Source: Aquila chrysaetos chrysaetos
Taxonomy: Eukaryota > Chordata > Aves > Accipitriformes > Accipitridae
Assembly: GCF_900496995.4 (NCBI RefSeq)
Contig: NC_044006.1
Location: 59,875,204 to 59,939,203, forward strand
DNA: 64,000 nt
Reading direction: 5' to 3'
Shown: positions 40,001 through 55,000 of the stretch, in pieces
Numbering within the stretch: position 1 is the stretch's first letter
How the letters are laid out: each line of letters begins with the position of its first letter
Program-made: the position numbers and the translations under genes
Notes under the pieces: generated by a model
The model's input: only the letters and a program-made list of their open reading frames with translations
Databases searched by the model: none
What the model was told of the DNA's origin: nothing

Positions 40001-43000
40001 TGAAGATACTCTGTACCTTCAGAAATACATAAATTGATAATGTGACTCTTCAAACTGAATTGTTAATGGATTTTCAGCTTACTAATCACACCTGCAGCAC
40101 TTGCTTTCTTAGCATTGCATTTGGGGAACTTCAAGTACCACTGGTTAAACAGAACATTTTATGACAACTTAAGTTGGGCTTGAAGAAGCAGTGCCATAGG
40201 GCTGATGAATCATCAGCAAACAAAGGTTAAACAACAATGCATAGAGTTTCAGTTGAAGAGGTCCAAACAAAGCTACAAGGACTGCTGTTAGAAGTGAAAT
40301 TATTTTACGGTATGCACAGGAATGAAATCCACATACACTAATGTTTCATCAAGATGTTAGAAAATAATATGAAAGACTTTTGAGAAATTAGACATCTAAG
40401 TAGGAGCTTTCTACAGGATTCTAGAAAAGGTCATGAATGTCTGATTTTAATCTTTTCTGCTGGGCTCATCCACATCTTATGGCATTCCTGAAAGGACAGA
40501 TAATATCTCAAAAATGTTATATTTTAGTCACTCAGTTCGGTCAGTGTCAGCTGCTGATGGGAGCAACTTGGTTAGTGCGTTAATAGTCTATGTATACAGA
40601 CTCCAGCTACTTAAAGTCTGTAAAACTAGTTCAGCATCTCCAAGAGTTAACAGAGTGAGGGACATAATGGAGGGCATGATGATATGCTCTCACTGATGTT
40701 TTGTTCTTGGAGAGCATTGTGTTGAATGCTGTACACGCACATGTTCTGCTTGCACCCATCTTTACAGCATGCTTCTGTTGTGCATAAGAAGTAGAGCAAA
40801 TTACCATAATCAAACTAAAGGTAATGCAGGAATGGATCACTCTCTCCATTTTCTTACTTGAAGGAAAAAAATATAATTTTCTGATCATCTGGAATTGGAA
40901 GAGGATTTTCTGGACACAGGCAAAATCAACAGAATTATTTGAGGTAGACAGCAGGTGAGCAGAGCCCATGTGAAAAATGGGATAGGAAGGCTGGGAGGTT
41001 TTCTTTGTACTTTCCTTCCTCCAGAACAACAACAAAAAAGAAAATAATGATGAACAGTAGAACAGATTACCTAAGAAGGAAGTGCAAAGAAAGGTGACTG
41101 ACTTTGGGGAAGAAAAAAATAATGTCTTTTGCTGTGGAAAAAGCAGTTACGGATGGCAACTGTCAGAAGAGTAAACAGTATAAAATCAATCTAATTAAGA
41201 AAAAATGCTGAACAACAAAAGTGACTAAAGATGGCAGTTAAGTAGAGGTATTGAAGATGTGGGGAATGCTTCAAGACACACAAAATCAACCTTTGAAAAG
41301 ATGAAAAAGGCAAGGCTGCACATCTGATAGGAACACAGTAAGATGTAGAGGTGAGTGGGGGACAGGACTATTGCAGAAGTGTATAGTGGATTTTGTATAC
41401 CTTTACTGTCATATAAATAGTCTTTCATGTACATAATGTTCTAAAGAGAATGCCATTATTTTTTTTCTGCAAATTTATGGGCATTATTCCAGAAAGGAAT
41501 GCATATAGGGAGAGAAAGCACATTAGTCAAGGCAGTGAATACTGAAGGAGAAAAAAATAGTAAGTACAGACCCAACAGAATTCTGAGAAACAAACTTGGA
41601 ATGGTGAAGGAGAGGATAATATGTATTTTAAATCTAGAGAATAAAACTTTGTGTTACACAGCTGCCACATGTATGGTTTATTAAATACTGAAATGCTGAC
41701 ATATTTAGGAGAATGCTAGAGCAACAGCCCTCAGAACTGTTGTTAGAACCTATGACATGCAGAGAAAATGGCTCAGTAAAATAAGAGAAAAAATGAGAGA
41801 CATTCCCATAAGACAAGTGGGGCAAGAAAATGGTAGACAGTGGATAAATTGATTTAGGTGAGACATATAAAGGAAGTTTGGACATTTAATAGCACAAATC
41901 CTGCCAGAAGGAAGTGGAGTGCTGCATGGTGGATATCTTCCTCTGAGTGAAACCTCTTTTTGATATGAGCTGCTCAGTCATTTTATGAGAGCATCAGAGT
42001 AGTGATGGAGCGCTCAAACTAACACAATGAAGTGCAGAGAGAATATAAGACATTCACTTTCTTTTATTCTTGATTGCTATTTATTACCTTCTACCCTTCT
42101 CCAAAAATGCAAAAACCACTGGCTGTCAACAAGATGTACTTAACATGAACAAGGGAAACAGTCTTTCATAAAGAACATAAGCATTGATCCATATTACAGA
42201 CAGATGGAATATAAGAAATTCACTTACTCCATAATTGTATCATACTAACTACATAACTACTTTGTTTTAATTAGAAGTTCTTATTAACCTAACAAATAAG
42301 AAGGATTAATTTTGTTCACATTCTATGTTATGTAGAAATAGTGATAATGATAAAAATATATAGGTCTAATTTTGACATCAAATACATCATACAACTGTAA
42401 TAAGTATTTAATTGGAAAATTATACAAACTCTAAGTTTATGATTTTGTCTAACTTGTCTCATTTGCAAGGAGACACATCAAAGTGGTATAGGAGCTTTTC
42501 TGAAAGGTTACAGGACATATTACATATGGAATGATATACAGAAAGATTGCTATGAGTAGAGACTTTGGACTACGTAACCAGCTCCAAAGCTCTTGGGACA
42601 AAATTTAAACACGTACAAGTATAAGAGGTAAATGGCAGTGATAACTCACAACTCTGGTACAGATAAATCTACTGAAGTTTCTAGATGTTTTAAAATTTAC
42701 TTTGTATAAATGCCACAAATACTTTAAAATATGTTACAAATTTTTACAATATTATACGGTATGATTACACTATTAATACTAAACAAGGCTATATTATTTG
42801 TTCTTTCTCCTCATCTACATAAATTTTCATAGCCATCTTGCTTTGAAACAGTGCCTCTAGTTTTCTGGACAGTTATTAATTATCTCCCCATTTTCAAAAT
42901 TTATTCCTCTTTACAAACGTTAATGATATTTTTTACCCAAATGAGCATTTCAGCTTTAAAGTAATTGAAAACTAAGCAGCTACTTAACTATGAAATCAGC

Positions 43001-45972
43001 TACTGAGAAATTTTATGTTCACCACTTACATCATTAAGGGAGAGAGTTTGAAATTATTCTTTTTCTGCATAGAAATGAATAGTTACAAAGCATTAGAGTC
43101 TTTATATCAGGACTCATTCTTCAAGTACCTTTATTAATGATTCATGCCATGGAACTCTTCATTCTTGCCTCTGTGACTTTCTTCACAAAAGAATTTCAAA
43201 TTGTGGATGATTTTCTTCAGGTAACAGTTTAAGTCTGTATGCCAACTCTCCTCTCTCTAAGAATATTTCTCTTTTTCATGGTTTGGGTCATTATACATTC
43301 TTCCCAGGCTTATAATATTTTTATGAACAAAAGCATATTGTAGAGAAGTACAGAGGAGATATTATTCCTTCTGAAGGGCTATTATCCTTAACAGCCTCTT
43401 TTTAATTAGCTTTTAAAATTTTTTGCTTTCTTTAAGCTTCCTCAGAAAAAAACATTGTCATAGAACAGCATGTTCAATAATATACTTAGTAATTTTTTTT
43501 TCCAATAATAAGTAACACATGGAAATGATTGAGTTGTTCACTAAGATTATAGGCTAGCTGAGGTTCCAGGTATTATTACTTAATGAAGAGAACTTTAAGA
43601 TCAAAATCTCAGAATCTTTTCTCTGCAGGTTTCAAAACTGCTTATGTTATTGATGCTTTTGAACTTTACAGAAACTTAATGGAACTTTACATTCTGAGCC
43701 CATGCTAGCACTTTTGAAAACACCTTCCATGGTCATTAAGTTAATGGGACTTAACCTGGCATATTAGTTTTTCAATATAATTACAATCTTTTCTTCATAA
43801 GTACTCCAAGCAGGCAGAAGCACCCAGCTTACTTAAAAGCAGGGAAGTTGAATTCTATCAGTAAGTCTTCCACTAATTCACTCAGTGACACAGAATGGTT
43901 ACTAAAGCCAAAAGTTTTAAAAGACAGCAGCTAAACTAAGGTACTAAAAAACACTTCAAGGGAAGATTTACATTGACTGTAGGAGGCTCTGAATCAGTCC
44001 GCAAATGGCTGATTAGTAAAATGTGCTGAATACTTGCACTAATTGCTTAAGTCAATAACAGATGGAGGAGTTGGCATCCGTGGACATAAGGCCACTCCTT
44101 CATATATCCAACTTTAGATGTATAAGTATGAACATTTGAGCTCAAGCTTTGCATCCCAGCTTCTCAATCAGTAAAATATGTATTAAGGAAACCCCATTCT
44201 CAGGTGTTATAGTGGAAATGCTATTTAATTATTCATACATCAGCTGTGTCACAGACAACCACACATACAAACAACTGCTGAATATGACCTGTCAGCAACT
44301 CTGCTCCCCTGGCAGTCCCAGCCCTCCCTTCCTGCTGCACTTCAGCCTCTCCACACCCAGCTTCCAGCACTGGGCTCCCTTCCTGATCAGCAACCACCTT
44401 CATTCCCAAGATCCCAGCCTCCTTACCCAGCAATCTTAAACTATAAAGCTGTTCAGTCTTCCCACCAAGTATCTCCTGGCCTCCCAACAGCCAAATTTTA
44501 TGTCCTGTTCCATACCTGGGAACAGGAGGGCAGTGCCAATAAGGAAAAGGTCACTGGGATTTTCGGCATAAGAAAACAATTGATTTCATTTTTGGAAAGA
44601 GCAGAACTACTTGGGGTGAAATTTTCCTTCTCCCTCATACACATGTGGACACACACAAATACACAAAAGTCCTGCGAAAGAAAATAATGTTTTGCCCCAG
44701 TGAATTCAAATGGTACTAGAAAGGTTATGTCTGGAAAATATATTAATAACTCAAACTATTCATCAAGAAAATTTGGGATTGGAAGATGGGGAACGGGAGC
44801 TGGTCCTGGAAGCTTAGAAACTCTTTGGACTATCTGGGAAAGAGAAATGTTAGGCAAGATGAATAGGTGCACTGCCAGTTCTGCCTGTGAGGTAGAGAAA
44901 CATATGCAAAATCATCACAGAAAAGCAGGTAGCTCCAGTGTTTGAATATTAGAAAGTAGGAAATTAATTAATATTTCCCAAGAACATGATTAACGCTTTA
45001 GTGATAATTTGGAAACAAACACCCAGCAGGAGTATTTAGAAGTGCAAATTGAGGACATACATATCACTAAAATATTCTAACACCACTTTTTAAATTTAAG
45101 TTCTAGTTGCATCAAAACCTATTTAATATTAATGAAATATTTAAAGTTAAGTTTTTTCTTCTTTTTCTTGTGTGCTACAGTGCAACAAAACAAATGAGTT
45201 TGCCAGTGCTACATTTGAGTGCTTTGAAGAAACTGATATTATTTAGTGCCAGCTAATAAAAGAGTAATTGCACGTACAGTACAAATAACAAGTTAAGTAT
45301 TATGTTGCCTTAATGCATAAGTTAAGAATCCATTTCTGACCATTTTCCACATAGACCATTTGCCTAATGAAATAAGCCTTCCTTCCTCTTCAAAGTACTG
45401 CTTTGTATTACCATGGTTGGATGAAAATAGCCTTTTCACTGACTCAAATCACTCTCATTACCACAACGTTCAAGCATAGTGCAAAGCAAATTCAGTCATA
45501 CAGCCAGCCTGATGTTGAAATAAAAAAACTGCCATTCGATTATCTGAGTGAAAGGTTCTACAACTGAACTTTGTGCAGTAGGCAAAATTGTATTAAACTC
45601 CTCATATGCTGAATTCAACAGGGATACTCAACGTGCAGTTTGCCTGCATGTACCCATTGAAGGCAGAAAAAACAAGGCTCCAAGACATAAACAAGCTCAG
45701 GGGAAGCATTCCAGCACAAATTTTGCCCACAATGCCACTGAGAGTATGTATTCAACTCTTGGGAAATCCCTACACTAGGATGGAAGGGCTACATTCTGAC
45801 CTTTTTGGGCATCTGCAATCTGAAAGCAATGGCATTACAGCAATTTAATAGAAATTAATAAATTCCTTTGATTCCAGTATTAGTATCTGACAGTCCATGT
45901 GCAAAATTACACAGCTTTTATCAAGTGTTTTTAGTGGATGTATTTTCTTTCTTAAATTTAAAATTAACAAAC

Positions 45973-46038
45973 CTTCCCAGTCAGCTTTGAAAGATCATCT
46001 CCTCCCATTATCTGCATATCTTGCATAGACTGATCATT
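45973..46038 (-). CDS. PRTFDC1: PRTFDC1 exon 4 (flexible loop)
   Basis: 66 nt, as in HPRT1 exon 4, reading NDQSMQDMQIMGGDDLSKLT then GK. In HPRT this segment (from Asn106) forms much of the mobile loop that closes over the active site; HPRT1 reads [22 protein letters not shown] and human PRTFDC1 has Met after NDQS as here. Acceptor CTTCTTTCAG is good. The donor is GTTTGTTAA, a poor match to GTRAGT. The exon lies between an intron of 15.7 kb and one of at least 18 kb, so its splicing may depend on other signals. Phase 0 at both ends. Confidence 0.95.
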
Positions 46039-49000
46039 CTGAAAGAAGAGGGACAAATTTTGAAATTGGATATAGCTGTATAAAATAAAAGTATAAACAT
46101 GTTAACTTTTTTTGGATCTTTCACAGTCTTGGTTACCAATATTTTCTAATGCTTGTTAGTATTGGTGTATGACAAAACCACACTCTCACTTGTTCCTGTG
46201 GCTTCTATCATCTCCTGATTGTATTTAAGCTAACATCATCTTTCTTTATGAAATAAGTAATGTTCCCTTGCTTGCTATTTCTTAATCTGACAAGTGTTGA
46301 GTAACGTATTTGTCCCTTTCACAACAGGAAGACAGGAGCATCTCAACACTTGACCAAACACCTGTAAGCACATTCTTTTTTTGGAACAGTCTTTAGAAAC
46401 ACAGGCAAAATGTGCTTACATCTGTCACTCACACACAGAACTCAGCTATTTTTGAAGAAATTCACTCAGTATTTTTTTCAGGGGAAAAAAGTTTTGCAAA
46501 AATTATCACTTGTTATTAATTATCACTTATCAAGAATAGTTTCAGTTTGCCATAGAGTTTCAAGAGTTTTGTTTTTGCTTTTTCAACTAACTCAAAGATA
46601 AAATCCTTGAGGTCAATTTTATAAAATAAAATACTGCCAATCAGGCCAAACTAAACACAACAGAATAGTATGCTTTGATTTTCCTATTAGAAAAGGTATT
46701 TTTTCAAAAAAAATCAGCAAAGCTTCTTTTTTTGATAAATTTGTTTGTTTACAGACATTTATAGTTGAAATTCATTCTGAAGGAAAATTCTCAACCAGTT
46801 CTAGTTCAAAGTCATTATCAGCAGCATGCAAAGTTAAGATCACATGAGGGAAACATACAGAAGCCATACTTTTAAGGGAAGACAAAAGAGGCCTTAAAGA
46901 AGGTAGCAAATTAAAAAAACATATAGTCATGGCCAGGCCATATCAACTTTACAGAGAAAGCAAGAGCAAAACTAAGTACAGTTAACATGGGGTTTTTGCC
47001 AAATTGGTGCATGTGCTAAGCTAATCTTCCTACCCATAGGAAGACAGCGTTAGTACAATTTTAATAATAGCTGCAGTACCACAATGTGACACTATAGTTT
47101 ACTAGTAACATCACAAAGATTTATCATTACAAACAACTGACAAAAATGCAATACTTGAATACTTTGCTCTTATTTCATAAATCCAGTGCTCTGAAGTCAA
47201 ATGTTTCTCCACGAATAAATAATGGGACAGCAGGACTTACAAGGTAGGTGAGGATATACTGGGCTAAGGGGTTTACAGCTCTTCTTCCCCTCAAAAAGCA
47301 GCACTAGCAGAGGTAGCACGCACATACCTGCCATGCAGCACGGTTACAGCTGCACGCCTGTGCAGATGGGAACTGCATCTGCCCACGCTCACAGCCCAGG
47401 TGGCAGAAGTCCAGGGACTTCCAAGGCACCTTCGCAGCCACTTGATCACAAGCAATCTGACAACCCCAGGAACTATTCGTGGTCCCCATGGGAATGGATT
47501 GTCTAAATTAATACAGCCTTCCTGAGTAACTGTGAGTAAGGTTGCAGAATTGCCCAGATGACAATTCCTCCAGGTTTGCATACTGCCAACCCACGAAAAG
47601 GCTCCCATTTTACTCAGACTCCACTCCCCCCAAAACTCTCACACCATAGTTTTGTAAGATGTCCTTAGCAGTCATTGCCTTAAAAGACAGTTTTTAGACC
47701 TGCCTTCACTTTTTCTGCACCAGATCTAGGAGCTTTAGATCCTTTTCATGCTGCTCTGATTCGTTTCCTGGGAAACAGAGCTAAAGCAGGAACGAAGGTT
47801 ACATCCCATATGTTTTCTAATATAAATTTCAACATTTATCTTATTTTTGCAAAGAAAAACAGAAAGAAAAAAAAATGAAGCAACCGATTTCCTCAGAAGA
47901 TTATTTTAAAACTAAATAAAAAGTGGAGGTAGAGAAGATTTTAAGTCCAGGCTTAAAAGCATAAGCCTTTTGTTGTAGGGCAAGACAGATCACTCTTCAA
48001 AAGTCAGGGACATATTCAGGTCAAGACTATTATAAGACTATAAAAAGCAGATAGTTTCTAATATTGGCATGTGTAACCAAGGCACTAACAAAATATTTTT
48101 TCATTTCCAAATGAGAAAGTCTGGAATTTCATTAACAACCCACAGACAAGAATTACTGAAAAGGCAGTTTGCCATTAGTTGCTAGTCGAAAGAGAGAGGG
48201 GAAAAAAGATAACAGTGAGGTGCAATGACTAATGAATTTATTTTTAACTAAAAAAAAAAATCTCTTTCAGCAGGCTTCACAGCAGCACTGTTTCCTTTGC
48301 ATTTGGTATTTCTGGCTACATCTGAAAGGAAGATGCTGAAATAGCATCTTCATTGCTGGCAAGCAGTTAAGCAAACACAAAAGCCATTGAGAGCCAGGGG
48401 ATCACAGCATCCCATCAATCTGCGTATTCACACATTAGCTGTTGTGACACAACTGCACACAATTATGAAAATCCTCATCTTCTGACTGGAGAATGATTGC
48501 TGTCAGAGGACAGGGCTGAGTATTCACTGTCCCTGAAAACCACATAGAAAAATGCAGCTCAGAACCCACCAGACAGGGTGCTTTCTAGAATTTTAAAGAA
48601 ATTACTTTTATCATGCAGTAGGGCAATTCTCTTGCAAAAAAAATTTCAGATCATTGACTTTAATGCCATTTATAACTGTCTTTACATTCATCAATTAACT
48701 CATATTGTAAAATACATACCTGCCAAACAGCAAGACTCAATACTATGACATCCCATTACCATAATCATAATGTTCATATAGATAATGTGCACACTATGGT
48801 TGCCATAGGAACCTCTCAATGCTTTTTTCTGAGTTCTCAGTTTATAGTCTCAAAATAACACTGCACTAAATGTTAAGTATAAAGTACAATAAGTGTCAGG
48901 AAAGAAAAAACATCTGTTTCATTCAGTACAAATACTGTCGATTCAGTTTAATTTTCATGGTCTCAAGTCATTCAAGAGCTTCTTTTTTCCTTTGGGAGTT

Positions 49001-52000
49001 GTTCCATACCTTGACAAAACTGATATGATTGAGTCTCTAGGACTTCTTATAAATGCAGAGACATGAATTAAAGGTTCACTTCCCATCATCCAAAGTTCTT
49101 CATACTTGCTTTCTAACATCCTTAAACCCTATCAACACAAGTTTTGCTGTTAAATGCTTGACACTAAATATAATGTCCCAGATAGAGACATATCTAAGTC
49201 ACACTATGTTTTGGTTAACGCAGCACAAAATTTATTGCTGCTGTTTCTAACAAGACATGATGCATTCTGTTGCATCCCTAGCTATATTTAATACTGTGTT
49301 TCTGATTTTTTTCCATGTTTAATGAATCTGCATTTTCCAGGATAAATCTTAATTTCTTTGGTTTTACTTGCTGTGTTGTGCTTTTTCACCTGTTCATCTT
49401 TGTTTTATAATTTTATTTCATTCAGACCTTGTCAATATACATCTTCAGATCCTATGAATACTCGGTGAATGAAAGCAAGAACATTGCTATTTCCACCTCC
49501 ATTTTTCACAGCATGCAAGATAAAACTTTGACTTTCTATGTTGATTGGAAGTATAGATATTTAAATTCCGTCTATACTAAGTCATGTCTTTTGAACTGGG
49601 TGGGGCACAGAATTATTACATCTCTTTTACATCTCCTGAGATCAACACTTGGACATAGTTCAAGTTACAAGTGAAATGAGTTGGGTGGTCTCAGGAAAAT
49701 TCATTAAAAACAGCATTGCTCATCTGAAAATTGCACCAAACTGTGAACATCTGTTACTCTTCTAAAGAAACAGAATCTGGAGTACATTAATACTGGGCTC
49801 AGTGAAACAAAGATTCTTTAATCATGGCAAAAAAGTAGCTCTAACATAACAGTTTAAATGCATAACTAAATTATGAAATATGGACACCAGGTCATTATCA
49901 CACATCTAGTTACCATAGTCTGCAGAGTTCATATGGAATTTCTTTGAAAGAAACGTGATTACCTTTTTCTCCCAAAATTCACCGGGGAAACTCTTAACAA
50001 AGGATGTGACCTTCAGGCCTGTTCTACTTTGCTTTCTGCCACTTGGGTGATACAGCAGATCCACCAACCTGAGGATTCCCTTGAGGACAATGTTCTTACT
50101 TCGCACCATCATCCCATCTCCTACAACTGGGTTTTCCAGGAAGGTTTTGACCAAAAAGAAGTGATTGACAGACCATGACTTTCAGTTGTCCCTTGGAACC
50201 TCAAGCTGTTGAATATAGAGCATCTCTAAGGCTTCCCTTACCCTTCCCTCATCAGTAAGTGAAATGGTTAGGACAGAATTACTGCCTGTAAGGTTTCTGA
50301 CTTATACCCACAACTGGCAGAGTTTGAAAAGCAAGAGTCAAGCACCACTTCACCGATAGGTTCGGTGCGACATGTCCACTAAAGCAGAACGGAGTTCAGT
50401 CTTCACATTCACTTTGGCCTCACCTTTTTATTTTCCATTAAGACTGTCATTAACTGCAAGTGATCTATGCTGCTTCTGTTCTCATAGGGTGACCCGTGAC
50501 CTTGAAATGTCTTCATTAAAGACAGGATTACTCTGTTCCTAATTTAGGTATCTGAAGGTTAAGACATCTAAATCTATGCATCCTAGGCTTCCTTCATAAT
50601 CAATGGAGAAAACAAGATTGATCACGTAAATAATCTATTTCACCATATGGGAAATCTATAGCAAATAACTTACACCTAGACATCTAACTGTGAGAAATCT
50701 GAAGTTAGGTGAGATGAATCCCAGCTTAAGAGATAAGATCAATTATTTTCTTCCTAAAAACCTTGCTGAGCACTCAGAAAGAAATTATTTTCAATTGCAT
50801 TTACCACAGGCACATAAGAAGCAATGATCTTGACTATTTTCCATTAGTAACATCCTGAACTATCCACTCAGACTCTGTCTCACACAAACATTGAACACAA
50901 TTCTCCTTGATACCACTCCAGGATAATTTGCTTTCATGTTTACTCAAAGGTTTCATTTTAATCTAGGTGAAATACATTTGAGGAGAGATTTCAAAAGATA
51001 CAACCAATCTAATATTTCTTCCAACTTATGTCACAAAAAAAAATTAGCAACCAGTCTTTGCAGATTTTTTACAAAAACATTACACTGGATGATTAATAGG
51101 GGTCTACAGTCTTAACTTCTTGGAGCAGAAATACAAATTTACCTATTGGGTTTACCCACTGAATAATGAAAACAATTGGATTTCATGTGTGTGGAGTTCA
51201 TGGTCATCAAGAATGCAGTCTCAACGAACCTCAATAAAACAATAACTTGCATTTGATACTGGAGGAAGGATAGCAACTGGGTAGGCTACACTAACAGTAA
51301 GTTTGAAGGTGATCTGAACAGCTACATTTTGAATGGCACTGAGGGAACATGGTGGATGGCATTAAAGCCAAAGGGGAAAAGACATTCACCAAGTTAATGA
51401 AGGATGAGGATTTGAACAAAATTCTTGGTAGTTTGTACAGTAAAGCTGAGACTTTGAAACATCACATGGACACAATTGACATATGAAAGGGATATATGTT
51501 TTCAGAGACATGACTACAATGCACTGCTGCAACAGAAAACCAAGGCAGAACTGTATACTCTCACATACAAAGTAACACATATTATAGATACGTTTTCCAG
51601 TTAAGAAAAAGTAATGCTCAGATGAAAACAGAGCAGATATGACAAGAAATTACTTTCTAGTTAATATCTTTCAAAAATGAAACCACAGAAGCAATGTCTC
51701 TCACACAGCTTTGAAATAGAAATTAATTCTATGTGACTTAGCTGCAGCAAACTGATTCATAATATAATCAAGCTTTCTGCACTTAAAAAATAGCATTGCA
51801 GAAATTAATTGCAGGTGTTGGCAGAGTTTAGATAGATTTATCTGCAATTATAAAGACTTTTGCTTTGAAATTATATACTACTCAATAATTATGATACCTT
51901 TTGCTGCATGACCATGGTCTATCATCTCAGTCATGAATATAATAATTAAAATGAAAATTTTGACATTGCAGTTTGGATGCTGACACCCTAGTATGAAACT

Positions 52001-55000
52001 TCATTGCTTTGCAGCCTGCCTCCTGAGAAGTACTTCAATATATGAGTATGTTGGTCAGGGAAGTGTCAGCCTGGCATCTACATCATCTGTTAACCTATTT
52101 TGACTACTAGGTAAATTCAAACTGATATATAAAGTGTAGGCTATGAAATTATCCTCAGTATATGAGAAGAAGTAAGAAGAACATTGGTGGACTGGTAATA
52201 CATAAGATGCTGTACTTACAAGCAACATACACTTAAACTGATACCATTTTGGATTTCTTCTCTAAAGAAGAACAGCTAAGAACAAAGGACCTCAAGAGTG
52301 TAGGTCAGAACACAGACTGTCATAGTTTTCATGGCAGGCAACTAGAAGGACCATCTAGACCTAAGTAGCAACATTCAGAGAACTAGTAAATACTGTTAAG
52401 CTGGAGACTTGTGCAAATGAGTGAGAATGATATGGATCACTTCCCAGTAAAGACTGGAAAGCATGCCTTCCCTTCCCCAGCATCAAATGTATACCAAAGG
52501 GCAGACTGCAACCTCCGGGGCACACCCACATTCAAAATAATCAAGTGCCAGGTCACTGATACATTTGTAAGAGGTGCTTTGAGCACCTTGCAAACAAGCC
52601 AACAATGCTGAACCAACTGGAAATCAAATACAGTAAACTGGCCTACACCCACTGTCAGAACATCACCTATCCCACAGGGACAGTAATGGTACATTTGCAC
52701 TGAAGCACTGACAGTTTTCATATATCATGGTCAGCTTTAAAGCTGCCTGCCTGAGCTGCCTGGTAACCACACCACTGACTATGCTGCACTGAGATCTGCC
52801 TTATTGCTATTGCCATGATAACCTGCAATAGTAAATTTTAAACCAGTGTAGGTACATCTATCAGAGCTCTAGTTACTACAGTGCAAGACATACTTTACTT
52901 CTCTGTCGTTAGATCTGCAACATTACTAATTTGAAGATTTCACTTATTTTTTACTCTTTTTCTTCCTTGTTGTTATTCCTTAACTAAAAGCTCTACCATA
53001 CAGGTTTGGGAGTGCTTCAAATTCAGGCTAGTCTATCCAGTTCCAGGGAAGGCCAGAGTTCTGCAATGAGGAAGTTGGCTTTGGACAGGGAAAGACAAAC
53101 AATGAACTTACTGACAGCAAGGTACTCCTTATCAGCTGACCTGTGGTAACACATGTGTATGTTTCTTCCCTGCTGTAAAAGCAAGGCAGATCATTCAGCT
53201 TAAACAATTCTCAGGGCAACAGTAAGTTATTAAACTTAATAAATTGGATTGTTTACAATCATCTGTTCACACATTCAGTAATTTCTTGCTTACCCGGACT
53301 CCTGCATGCCTTCTCTGTATTTAATCTAAAGAAGGTAAGGTATCTTGAAACAGATAGATACCAGAAAATTCGTCCCCTATAGGAGTTGCTTCCATGGAGA
53401 TTCTCTGGTATCTAATGAAGCATAAACTGCCATTGAAGCTTTTCCCTTCCCGGTCAAGGCATTTGGAATTGATCTCTCGTGTGTGTACTCTCAGACATCA
53501 ACAAAGGTGAACTCACATGCAATCTTAATGCAGTTAACACAGGTTAATACAGATTATACCTTCAACTAAGAACATATTTGCTAGGGGCAAATATTAAAAG
53601 CTGTAAAATCTTTACACTCTTCCATTTTGCTGGAAGCATGTGTTCAACACTATATTTCCACTTATTAATAAGTTCTGTAGATATTCAGAATAAAGATATT
53701 TCAAATATTTTCAAACAAATTTTCTAAAACCATGACTGCATACATGATCTACCCCTGTAATTTTATTGTGGGTAAAAGTTTGCTTGAAATCTGTAAACAG
53801 AGATATGATTTCAGTTTTATTGGCATAAACATGAAGTAACTCTACAGGAAAAAGGCCAACTGTTGTAAATTGCAGTAGGATTTAGACCAGTTAACTTGGC
53901 TAATAAGGATTATAGACAATAAATTTTCCTTTCTGTTTTAACAATTAAGTTTTGTATATTTGCTTGGTATTGGTTCAATGGGTTATCTTGTTTAAGAATG
54001 AGGCAGTAAGATTGCAGCACCACATATAACCATATGGCACAAACAGCACCTGTACACTTAAAAAGATCAGCAAGAACTGAAATCAAGAACATGATACCAA
54101 ATGTTTTGAACTGCATATAAATCAGAAACACAAGATATCCTCAAAACTCAGTTTACTTTCCACAGAGTGTAGTGTGAGGTTTCCTTGTACTATAACTTTT
54201 TTTTATTCTGTAAAATAATATTTAAAACATAAAAATAAAATCTGCATGTGTTCCAGGATGACAAAAGGTACTAACAATTTCATAAGGCTGTTCAGTTGCG
54301 TGAGATGAGGTTCAGACCACATACTTTGTCTCCAGAGATGGGAGGCAAATAAAATTTAAAACTTACAGGCAGAAGAACAATTTAGTAAGCGTACTCTCCA
54401 GAACTGCCATAATCCTACTCAGGTACTCATTTTGGACTGCCAGGAGGCAGCACTAAGCATTTCCACCTTTTGTGATAATAATGTAATACAAGCCCACATT
54501 CTTGGAATAGGAGACTTGGGCTTCTTTTCTTCCTCAGCTCTCAGAAGACCACCATAAGCTAAAGAAAGTAGGGAAAATCTTCCTCCTGTTACTATGCCAT
54601 GGTAATGCAAAAATCATAAAGGGCATCAAGGATGCTATGGCCAACTATACTGGACTCTGCTAGGAAAAGGTCAGTTTGGGTTCAAGTCCACATTAATTGG
54701 AGTATCTGTCTTTTACCCAATTACTGTGTAGCATTAAATACATGAACATTACAGCAGCAGAATTAGAAATCATGTTTCCCAGCATCAACAGAAGGTCTCA
54801 GCATGCCAGTCGGGGCACTACTAGATCCATACATACCGTCTTATCCCATTTTTTTAATTGTGTTGTAAAGTAATGAAAAAAAGTAAATGAACACTGTGAA
54901 AAATCGTATAGTGAATTTGTAGCTCTGTACTAAAACCCCTGTCCCTTTGGGGGATTCTGCAAGCACAACAGAAAACTGCTTTCTCTAGACTAAGCACAAA

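Larger units (their letters stand above)
30318..45972 (-). other. PRTFDC1: PRTFDC1 intron 4
   Basis: 15.66 kb. The part from 31.6 to 37.0 kb is dense in retroelement remains (DIRS-like recombinase, a GC-richer repeat, two CR1 pieces). From about 37.0 to 45.97 kb I recognise nothing beyond AT-rich sequence. The donor, GTTTGT, is weak. Confidence 0.85.

Noticed and set aside
47291-47608. GC-richer 105-codon frame on the minus strand, with a GCAG/GTATGT donor-like site at its end
   Set aside because: It lies inside intron 3, does not resemble the HPRT family, and has no convincing acceptor; not enough for an alternative exon.
54676-54690. GGGTTCAAGTCC resembles a tRNA B box
   Set aside because: No A box at the right distance upstream and no cloverleaf can be drawn.
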